A DNA stretch of 33,677 nt, taken from a virus. Both the position numbers and the translations under genes were made by a program. Shown piece by piece: positions 23,383-27,652 of the stretch. The notes under the pieces were generated by a model, which saw only the letters and a list, made by a program, of their open reading frames with translations, searched no databases and was not told where the DNA came from. The stretch covers positions 1 through 33,677 of the IMG/VR virus record IMGVR_UViG_3300005095_000446; one strand, written 5' to 3'. Each line of letters opens with the position of its first letter. Position 1 is the stretch's first letter.

Positions 23383-23814
23383 TTATGGCTGATATCCAAC
23401 ATCATTCACCGCCTCTCTCTTCTTCAGCCCCTTGATCGCTCCGATGAGTTTGCCTGCTTCGCTACGGGTGAGACTGGAGAGATCATCGACCTCTCTACGC
23501 AAGATACGCTTGGCAAAACGCAGCAGAGAGAAGAGATCCTTGTAGGTACTGCGCTCCTGCCACTGGGTGAGGATATATCCTGTCTGTGCCTCAGAGGCTG
23601 TGGTGACAGCTGGCTCTGGTGTGCGACCTTGCAGGAATGCCAGCAGCTTGATGAGATCCTCGATACTCAGATCCGCTGAGCTACTCACACGGTAGTGGCT
23701 GGTCAAAAATGTCTCCCATAATTCACGATCCTCTGCAAAGGTCTGTTTGTAGAGCGGTGCAGTGTGTACCTGCCGCAACAGCCCACGACGATAGGCTTTT
23801 TGTTTGGCTGTCAT
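23383..23814 (-). CDS. gemA: GemA / Mu gp16-like regulatory protein (DUF1018)
   Basis: A 143-residue protein of the GemA/DUF1018 family. It begins TAKQKAYRRGLLRQVHTAPLYKQTFAEDRELWETFL, where a string of basic residues followed by a short helical domain and DLSIEDLIKLLAFL is typical. It continues with YILTQWQERSTYKDLFSLLRFAKRIL and ends SLTRSEAGKLIGAIKGLKK. In Mu, GemA modulates host DNA topology and gene expression early in infection. The ATG at 23814 follows AAAGGAG; the open frame extends upstream only as read-through of the neighbouring gene. Its 3' end is duplicated at 23042-23086. The REP-like copy C lies just before its ribosome binding site. Confidence 0.85.
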   Translation of the reverse strand: MTAKQKAYRRGLLRQVHTAPLYKQTFAEDRELWETFLTSHYRVSSSADLSIEDLIKLLAFLQGRTPEPAVTTASEAQTGYILTQWQERSTYKDLFSLLRFAKRILRREVDDLSSLTRSEAGKLIGAIKGLKKREAVNDVGYQP

Positions 23815-23829
23815 TTGTTCTCCTTTATG

Positions 23830-23846
23830 GTGGGGAGTCAGACCCC
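23830..23846. repeat. REP-like element, copy C (collapsed form)
   Basis: GTGGGGAGTCAGACCCC is exactly what remains if copy B (24690-24746) loses the interval between its two GTCAGACCC direct repeats. It lies just upstream of the gemA ribosome binding site and, on the minus strand, is followed by CCACCATAA just as copy B is before gam. The shared flank suggests that B and C arose by duplication of a 5' untranslated region. Confidence 0.65.
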
Positions 23847-24100
23847 TATCGTTTGGTTTGTGTATCCAGCCAGTGGCGTAGCTTGTCAGCAGTCTGAGGA
23901 TCAGTACCCAAGAGCAGCTGATTGAACCGCTCTCCATCACTGCTGAGCATCTCATAGAGTACACGCAGCAGCAGATCGATCGCCAGATCTGTCTGTGTCC
24001 TGTCCAGCTGCTCCCAAAACAGAGACGCAAAGGTCTCATACTGAGGGCTGAATGCATGCATCTCCCTCAGACGCACAGCGGCTTTGTCGGTTTTGTTCAT
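23846..24100 (-). CDS. Small early-operon hypothetical protein
   Basis: An 84-residue predicted helical protein (MNKTDKAAVRLREMHAFSPQYETFASLFWEQLDRTQTDLAIDLLLRVLYEML) with a basic C-terminal end (KLRHWLDTQTKR). I do not recognise a family and see no helix-turn-helix. The start has AAAAGGAG upstream. It lies between gam and gemA, where Mu carries small accessory early genes of largely unknown function. A perfect dyad (24131-24150) lies 31 bp upstream of its start. Confidence 0.65.
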   Translation of the reverse strand: MNKTDKAAVRLREMHAFSPQYETFASLFWEQLDRTQTDLAIDLLLRVLYEMLSSDGERFNQLLLGTDPQTADKLRHWLDTQTKR

Positions 24101-24130
24101 TTTTTCTCCTTTTAAAAACGCTTTACAGTA

Positions 24131-24150
24131 GGTTAAACAAAAGTTTAACC
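24131..24150. promoter_or_regulatory. Perfect inverted repeat GGTTAAAC-AAAA-GTTTAACC, candidate operator
   Basis: Eight-base perfect arms with a four-base A spacer lie between gam and the 84-aa gene. The arms are AT-rich and no T-run follows on either strand, so a terminator is unlikely. Related GTTAAAC or GTTTAAC words occur at 2328-2334, 19244-19281 and 32043-32070, all in non-coding gaps of this prophage. This supports a binding site for a phage protein, without showing which. Confidence 0.5.
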
Positions 24151-24168
24151 CACCATAAAAGGCTCATT

Positions 24169-24669
24169 TCATTGCCCAACATCCACATCATTCTCTTTGG
24201 TCTCTACCCAGAACTGATCTTTGGAAGTGCGTCGTGCATGTACCAGAGCCAGACGCTCATCGCTCCACTCTTTCATGACATCCTTGTTGACCGTCGCTTT
24301 TGTTCGGATCGCTTCGGTAAAGCCATGCTCTTTGAGCAGGTCGACTGTCTCTTTTTTGGCAGAGATAGAGGTAGATTGTCGGAACCCAAAGAGTCCAAAT
24401 GTCAGTTCGATGGTCTTTTTGTCCTTGAAAAGCTCCTCTTTGTTGTATTCGCTATAGACAGAGAGGGATTTCTCTAGGGCATTGATCTCATCGATCATAG
24501 GGGTGCAGGTGGCTTTGAGTTTGTCTTTGACCGCATTGACAGCGATATCTGCCTCTGCCTCTGCCTGTCTGATTGTTGCACGCAGATCAGCGATCTGGTG
24601 CAGCACCTGGTCTGCCTGAGAGAGTGAGGTGATCTTGGTGATCTCCACTTTTGGTTTGCTTCTTGCCAT
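24169..24669 (-). CDS. gam: Gam, host-nuclease inhibitor (double-strand end binding)
   Basis: A 166-residue Mu Gam homologue. The family layout is clear: a long N-terminal antiparallel helix pair (ADQVLHQIADLRATIRQAEAEADIAVNAVKDKLKATCTPMIDEINALEKSLSVYSEYNKEELF), then the beta-strand signature KTIELTFGLFGFRQSTSI, and a C-terminal helix with VKATVNKDVMKEWSDERLA-like sequence. Gam dimers ring double-strand DNA ends, protect them from RecBCD/AddAB-type nucleases, and are related to bacterial Ku. Start ATG at 24669 follows AAAGGA. Its leader contains the REP-like copy B. Confidence 0.95.
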   Translation of the reverse strand: MARSKPKVEITKITSLSQADQVLHQIADLRATIRQAEAEADIAVNAVKDKLKATCTPMIDEINALEKSLSVYSEYNKEELFKDKKTIELTFGLFGFRQSTSISAKKETVDLLKEHGFTEAIRTKATVNKDVMKEWSDERLALVHARRTSKDQFWVETKENDVDVGQ

Positions 24670-24689
24670 ACTGTTTCCTTTGTGTTATG

Positions 24690-24746
24690 GTGGGGAGTCA
24701 GACCCGCAACGATAACGCCAAGGCATTATCATTGAGGTCAGACCCC
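24690..24746. repeat. REP-like structured hairpin element, copy B
   Basis: It has the same ground plan as copy A at 14769-14824: GGGG/CCCC, AG bulge, TC/GA, A-A mismatch, GAC/GTC, internal loop, CAA/TTG, C-A mismatch, GATAA/TTATC, C-A mismatch, GCC-AA-GGC. Compared with A, the third and fourth helices changed on both sides (GAC/GTC for GGC/GCC, CAA/TTG for GGA/TCC), so pairing is kept. It starts with the GTGG foot found in REP elements. It lies between gam and the next gene, with the gam ribosome binding site directly after it on the minus strand. Confidence 0.65.
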
Positions 24747-24787
24747 TTTTGATGGAGAGAACTCCACAGGATCTGCCGCAGCAGACC

Positions 24788-25009
24788 CTAGCAATTCTCC
24801 TGTGATGCACGAAACTGTGCATTGAGCTGTTTGAACAGATCATCCAGACTCAGACAGGCTTCTGTCTCATCGAGCTGCTTGCCACTCTCCAGCTCCAGCC
24901 TCACCACCTCACCAGGAGGCTCGGTCAGCGTCTGTACTCTGGTGCCGATGACTCTGGAGACACAGATCTGGTTGTCATCCATATAGTAGATATCCTGTCG
25001 CAGCATCAT
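24788..25009 (-). CDS. Small early-operon hypothetical protein
   Basis: A 73-residue protein (LRQDIYYMDDNQICVSRVIGTRVQTLTEPPGEVVRLELESGKQLDETEACLSLDDLFKQLNAQF) with a beta-rich first half and an acidic helix at the end. Not recognised. The start ATGATG at 25009/25006 has GGAGG just upstream and overlaps the stop of the preceding gene, so translation is coupled. A longer frame to 25090 reads in the wrong context inside that gene. It lies just upstream of gam in the operon. Confidence 0.65.
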   Translation of the reverse strand: MMLRQDIYYMDDNQICVSRVIGTRVQTLTEPPGEVVRLELESGKQLDETEACLSLDDLFKQLNAQFRASQENC

Positions 25010-25236
25010 ACACCTCCACAAAAAGCAGAGCAGACAAGCCCAGTCACTACCACAGTAGCAGCGATCAGTACACCGATCCCCACCCACCATCCGCTAGGAA
25101 GCCCCTCATTGTCATAGAGGATCTCCTCATCTGGCAGGACAGCATAGTAGTGATTCAAATGGCCACTGAGTATCTCCGCCTCTCCTTCACTCAACTGCAT
25201 CACTTGTGAGCGTACTTTTTCACGATATGTCATCAT
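25006..25236 (-). CDS. Small membrane-anchored early protein
   Basis: A 76-residue protein with a soluble N-terminal half (TYREKVRSQVMQLSEGEAEILSGHLNHYY, acidic LPDEEILYDNEGLP) and a C-terminal membrane segment (WWVGIGVLIAATVVVTGLVCSAF). Not recognised. The ATGATG start at 25236/25233 overlaps the stop of the 34-aa gene (ATGA) after GGGG. Early-expressed small membrane proteins of phages often affect host envelope or exclusion functions; no specific role can be given. Confidence 0.65.
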   Translation of the reverse strand: MMTYREKVRSQVMQLSEGEAEILSGHLNHYYAVLPDEEILYDNEGLPSGWWVGIGVLIAATVVVTGLVCSAFCGGV

Positions 25237-25337
25237 GCACCCCACCGCTGCACGATCCACAGCTCCAGCTCTCTCATACTCACCACACCATCACTGATCA
25301 CCTGTGCGATCATCACTCTGTCTATCCGTAATCTCAT
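25233..25337 (-). CDS. 34-residue coupled small protein
   Basis: A short gene missed by length cut-offs: ATG at 25337, stop at 25233, encoding MRLRIDRVMIAQVISDGV followed by VSMRELELWIVQRWGA. AAAAGGAG lies seven bases before the start. Both ends overlap neighbours by four bases (ATGA with the HTH gene stop and ATGA with the next gene start), so it fits exactly into the coupled chain. Amphipathic helix-like; function unknown. Confidence 0.6.
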   Translation of the reverse strand: MRLRIDRVMIAQVISDGVVSMRELELWIVQRWGA

Positions 25338-25825
25338 GCTGTTCTCCTTTTGAACTCACTCAGACTCTCATAGAGATCCAAGCGTCCTTTCATATAGCCA
25401 TACTTGACGGCCATTTTGATCATTGCCAGATCTACCTCTGATTTTTTATCCGTGCTGACGCTCTCCTGATCGCTTTGTTCCATCTCAAGAAGCTCTCGCA
25501 CCACAGCCTCGGCATCAGGTACCGCCGTCGTCTCTGTTGGCTTCTGCGGGATAGACTCTTTGCCTTGCTCCTTTGGTGCAGCATCTTTGGACTCCTTTGC
25601 AGATCTTGCTGATTGTTTCTTTTTAGGAGGGCGTGTCTCCTGTACTCTCACATAGTTTTCATAGCTGCTCTGTGTGACCCGTTTACCCTCTGTCTCCAGT
25701 TTGCCTTTTTTGATCATGCTGTAGACTGTTTGTAGGCTTACACCCAGCTGATCAGCAACCCACTGCTTGGAGTAGCTCTTTTTACGCTTATTTGGGTTAG
25801 GCTCCAGTCCAGAGTAGGCGTACAC
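25334..25825 (-). CDS. Helix-turn-helix protein, downstream part of a poly-G-split gene
   Basis: This frame encodes 163 residues from a GTG at 25825. Residues about 15-60 (YSKQWVADQLGVSLQTVYSMIKKGKLETEGKRVTQSSYENYV) form a MerR/excisionase-like helix-turn-helix. A long basic linker (RPPKKKQSARSAKESKDAAPKEQ) and an acidic helical C-terminal part (MIKMAVKYGYMKGRLDLYESLSEF) follow. Directly upstream a second, similar HTH is encoded in the frame starting at 25947, and the two are separated by a tract of ten G. With 11 or 8 G the two frames join into one protein of about 204 residues. As sequenced the gene is split, and only reinitiation at the GTG could make this part. Probably a DNA-binding regulator. 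Confidence 0.7.
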   Translation of the reverse strand: MYAYSGLEPNPNKRKKSYSKQWVADQLGVSLQTVYSMIKKGKLETEGKRVTQSSYENYVRVQETRPPKKKQSARSAKESKDAAPKEQGKESIPQKPTETTAVPDAEAVVRELLEMEQSDQESVSTDKKSEVDLAMIKMAVKYGYMKGRLDLYESLSEFKRRTA

Positions 25826-25836
25826 AGACTCCAGTG

Positions 25837-25947
25837 TTACCCCCCCCCCTCTGCCTCCGTCAGCTCTTTGGTCTCTATCAGTAGTGTGATATCCTTTTGC
25901 GGCACATCCAGTCTGCGTGCCGCCTCTTTAATACTTATCGTTTCCAT
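25837..25947 (-). CDS. Helix-turn-helix protein, upstream part ending in the poly-G tract
   Basis: From the ATG at 25947 (AAAGGAG six bases upstream) the frame reads METISIKEAARRLDVPQKDI, then LLIETKELTEAEGGG and stops at TAA right after the ten-G tract, giving 36 residues. The segment matches the helix-turn-helix of the downstream part (IKEAARRLDVPQKDI against SKQWVADQLGVSLQT), so the full protein would hold two tandem HTH units. The strong ribosome binding site and the match across the tract show that this is the true start of the gene. In the sequenced state it is off. Confidence 0.7.
   Translation of the reverse strand: METISIKEAARRLDVPQKDITLLIETKELTEAEGGG
25840..25849 (-). repeat. Poly-G tract (10 G on the minus strand), likely phase-variation site
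   Basis: Ten consecutive G on the coding strand inside an open gene. Long poly-G tracts are the standard contingency switch in Campylobacterota, where slipped-strand replication changes length by one. Here 10 G closes the reading frame after 36 codons, 11 or 8 G opens the full gene of about 204 codons, and 9 G gives a third frame that stops soon. A homopolymer sequencing error could also produce the split. Confidence 0.75.
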
Positions 25948-25958
25948 CTGTTTCTCCT

Positions 25959-26027
25959 TTAATCTATCATTAATACGAGCATCCCGTAGATGCCTATCAT
26001 CACCATCCAAAAAAACAATTCCTCCAT
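25959..26027 (-). CDS. 22-residue hydrophobic microprotein
   Basis: ATG at 26027, preceded by AAAGGGG at five bases, encodes MEELFFWMVMIGIYGMLVLM plus two residues before a stop at 25959: one membrane helix and little else. It sits between the 16-codon frame and the HTH gene and follows the same tight packing. It could be a real membrane micropeptide of the early operon, or a short spurious frame. Confidence 0.45.
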   Translation of the reverse strand: MEELFFWMVMIGIYGMLVLMID

Positions 26028-26078
26028 TTAAACCCCTTTGTGTATCTGTTCGATGTACGATTCATCCTCAGACTCCAT
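26028..26078 (-). CDS. 16-residue acidic leader-like peptide (tentative)
   Basis: ATG at 26078 after AAAGGTGAG encodes MESEDESYIEQIHKGV and stops at 26028, one base before the next micro-frame. It overlaps the 3' end of the 57-aa gene by 11 bp. The good ribosome binding site and packing argue for translation, perhaps only to couple downstream genes. Very short, so uncertain. Confidence 0.3.
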   Translation of the reverse strand: MESEDESYIEQIHKGV

Positions 26079-26241
26079 ATCTCACCTTTAAATAGTGATC
26101 ACATTCTCTAAGCGTACCTCTGTACTCCATGGTCTGCATACAGTAATAACCACTAGAGCTCCTATGCAGGACGATCTGACCATCTACTGTTTGACACATA
26201 TAGAGCCCGACCCTGCGGACTCTGCTCTTCCATCCAGCCAT
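26068..26241 (-). CDS. Small basic protein following the B gene
   Basis: A 57-residue protein (MAGWKSRVRRVGLYMCQTVDGQIVLHRSSSGYYCMQTMEYRGTLRECDHYLKVRYGV) with four cysteines and a mixed, mildly basic composition. Not recognised; the strand-turn pattern could be a small beta domain. The ATG at 26241 lies two bases after the stop of the B gene. A longer open frame to 26442 runs antiparallel in register inside B and is not credible. Part of the early operon. Confidence 0.6.
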   Translation of the reverse strand: MAGWKSRVRRVGLYMCQTVDGQIVLHRSSSGYYCMQTMEYRGTLRECDHYLKVRYGV

Positions 26242-26243
26242 GA

Positions 26244-27110
26244 TCAATCCAAAAACAGCATCGTACTGGCTGCATCGATATGACCGGCACTGAGTGCTTC
26301 GCCTTTCATGCGGGCGAAACGGGTCGCTTTGGCATAGAGATTGACCGCACGGCGTAGGTGTTTGGTATAGCGTCCTATCGTAGAGGCATGGGTACCAAAG
26401 AGCAGTGCAAAATCCTCTGAGCTGGGCTCTTTGAACTCCCACCGTCCTTGTATCCGACTATAGAGTTGGAGTAGTTCGCCTGAGTTCCCTTTGAGATTTT
26501 TGATCAATCCATAGGTACCGACCAGTATCACCGGTACTGCTGAGAAGTCATGGATACGACGCAGCACTTCGAGACCCTTGGTGGTCAGATGCTCTGCCTC
26601 ATCGATCAGCAGCACACCCTCACGCCGCTCAAACTCTCTAGCGATTGCCCAGATGAGCTCATCACCACCTCGTACACCGCTGATACCGAGTTTGGCAGCG
26701 ATGAGTTTGAGTAGGCTGTCCACACGGATACCAGGTACCACTTCGATAAAGATCGTCTCCGGGTGTGAGGCGGCAAATGCTCTAGCCACCACACTTTTGC
26801 CAGTACCTGGCATCCCATAGAGTACGGCCATCTCTTGGTTAACGATGGCTTCATCTGCGACGAACATCGCAGCAGTATAGTTACTCAGATCCATCGTCTC
26901 CAGAGTGTTATGGGAACTGTTAGCCTGTTTTGTGCTATAATTCTCCATGAAGTTTTTCAAGTTGACTTCTAGCGTTTTGGTATCTCCGGCATATTTGCCA
27001 GAGAGCCATTGAGAGATCTGAGAGCTGCTGACTCCCAGAGATCTCGCTACATGCGCCTGTCTCAACCCCTCTTTTTCCAAGAAATTCTTGAATTTTTCCT
27101 GTTGTTTCAT
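26244..27110 (-). CDS. B: Mu B-like ATP-dependent target-DNA activator (AAA+ ATPase)
   Basis: A 288-residue homologue of Mu B. The N-terminal helix-turn-helix (GLRQAHVARSLGVSSSQISQWLSGKY, about 15-40) is followed by the AAA+ core: Walker A GMPGTGKS (99-106), Walker B VLLIDEAEHL (166-175), and sensor-like VPVILVGTYGL. A C-terminal helical part (HLRRAVNLYAKATRFARMKGEALSAGHIDAA) follows. B filaments on DNA, delivers target DNA to transposase A and gives target immunity. The ATG at 27110 follows AAAGG. Unlike in Mu, a zinc-ribbon gene and a structured gap of about 320 bp separate it from A. Confidence 0.93.
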   Translation of the reverse strand: MKQQEKFKNFLEKEGLRQAHVARSLGVSSSQISQWLSGKYAGDTKTLEVNLKNFMENYSTKQANSSHNTLETMDLSNYTAAMFVADEAIVNQEMAVLYGMPGTGKSVVARAFAASHPETIFIEVVPGIRVDSLLKLIAAKLGISGVRGGDELIWAIAREFERREGVLLIDEAEHLTTKGLEVLRRIHDFSAVPVILVGTYGLIKNLKGNSGELLQLYSRIQGRWEFKEPSSEDFALLFGTHASTIGRYTKHLRRAVNLYAKATRFARMKGEALSAGHIDAASTMLFLD

Positions 27111-27431
27111 ACAAAACCTTTCTGTTGATTTTACGACTTAAGTCGTTTATGGGTAAACCCATAGTTAGGGGCTCGTATCAGGTGTACTCATTTTCTTTAG
27201 GAGGAGAAAACTGAAAATCAACATTACTGGTCTAGGTTTGGAAGGGTAGCTATGGAAGCAGCTCTGCGACACGAGCCCCCAACTATGGGCTCAAACTTAA
27301 CAATAGTACGGGGTATCCTCTCCACTGCGCTACGCTCCAGCAGAAAATCAACACTCCAATCGTTATAGAACACTAAGTCCAAAGACTTAAAGCACCGTTC
27401 AGGGCTAGTTGAACAGTGCTTTAAACCCTCG
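27111..27431 (-). ncRNA. Structured non-coding leader between the zinc-ribbon gene and B (candidate regulatory RNA)
   Basis: This 321-bp gap has no convincing gene but unusual symmetry. A 22-bp inverted repeat (27158-27179 against 27268-27289, two mismatches) could pair over 88 bases. GAAAATCAACA occurs directly at 27343-27353 and 27213-27223, and inverted at 27123-27133. A hairpin with 13-bp arms and one mismatch lies at 27389-27422. Next to it is TAAGTC-CAAA-GACTTA (27374-27389), and near B lie the palindrome ACGACTTAAGTCGT (27133-27146) and TATGGGT-AA-ACCCATA (27148-27163). The last competes with the long-range stem, so a switch controlling B translation or transcription is possible. It could instead be a small non-autonomous insertion. 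Confidence 0.5.
27389..27422 (-). terminator. Strong hairpin downstream of the zinc-ribbon gene (terminator or attenuator candidate)
   Basis: Arms AAAGCACCGTTCA and TGAACAGTGCTTT pair over 13 bases with one mismatch (a G-U pair in minus-strand RNA) around an eight-base loop. It lies 10 bp after the stop of the zinc-ribbon gene on the transcribed strand. No long T-run follows (the minus strand continues AAGTCTTTGG), so intrinsic termination would be weak; attenuation or RNA processing is as likely. Confidence 0.4.
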
Positions 27432-27650
27432 CTACTCCTCCCAGGGATCGCTTTTTGTCTCCTCTTTGTCGATTTCTCCAATATCTTGCATATAGGTCAC
27501 ATACTCCAGATTGAGGGTATCGACATAGACAGACTCTTTGGTTTGAAACAGATGGCCACACGCCACACACGATCGGTAGCGAAAATTATTGATCCCTTTT
27601 TGTGTCTTGTAGACCCTTGTTTTATCGTGACCACATCTTGGACAGTCCAT
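27432..27650 (-). CDS. Zinc-ribbon protein between transposase A and B
   Basis: A 72-residue protein with a four-cysteine zinc ribbon: CPRC (C3, C6) and CVAC (C28, C31) in the setting MDCPRCGHDKTRVYKTQKG and FRYRSCVACGHLFQTKESV. This resembles the N-terminal ribbon of NrdR and the Ogr/Delta-type regulators in spacing. The remainder is acidic (DIGEIDKEETKSDPWEE). It begins 2 bp after the stop of A, so it is co-translated with it. Mu has no such gene between A and B. A DNA-binding or protein-contact role in transposition or in late regulation is possible. Confidence 0.75.
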   Translation of the reverse strand: MDCPRCGHDKTRVYKTQKGINNFRYRSCVACGHLFQTKESVYVDTLNLEYVTYMQDIGEIDKEETKSDPWEE

Positions 27651-27652
27651 CT

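Noticed and set aside
23815-24057. Upstream extension of gemA to 24057
   Set aside because: The extra 81 residues run antisense-like through the 84-aa gene, contain Cys/Trp/Ser-rich noise, and bypass a strong AAAGGAG-ATG at 23814.
24131-24150. Rho-independent terminator after gam
   Set aside because: The hairpin arms are AT-rich and no T-run follows on the transcribed strand; an operator is more likely.
27111-27431. Retron, diversity-generating element or CRISPR array in the repeat-rich leader
   Set aside because: No reverse transcriptase, no template/variable repeat pair with adenine bias, and no regularly spaced direct repeats are present in the window.
27224-27481. An 85-codon open frame on the minus strand across the A-B leader
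   Set aside because: It overlaps the zinc-ribbon gene in another frame, has no ribosome binding site, and its sequence follows the inverted repeats instead of a protein pattern. The region is better read as structured non-coding.
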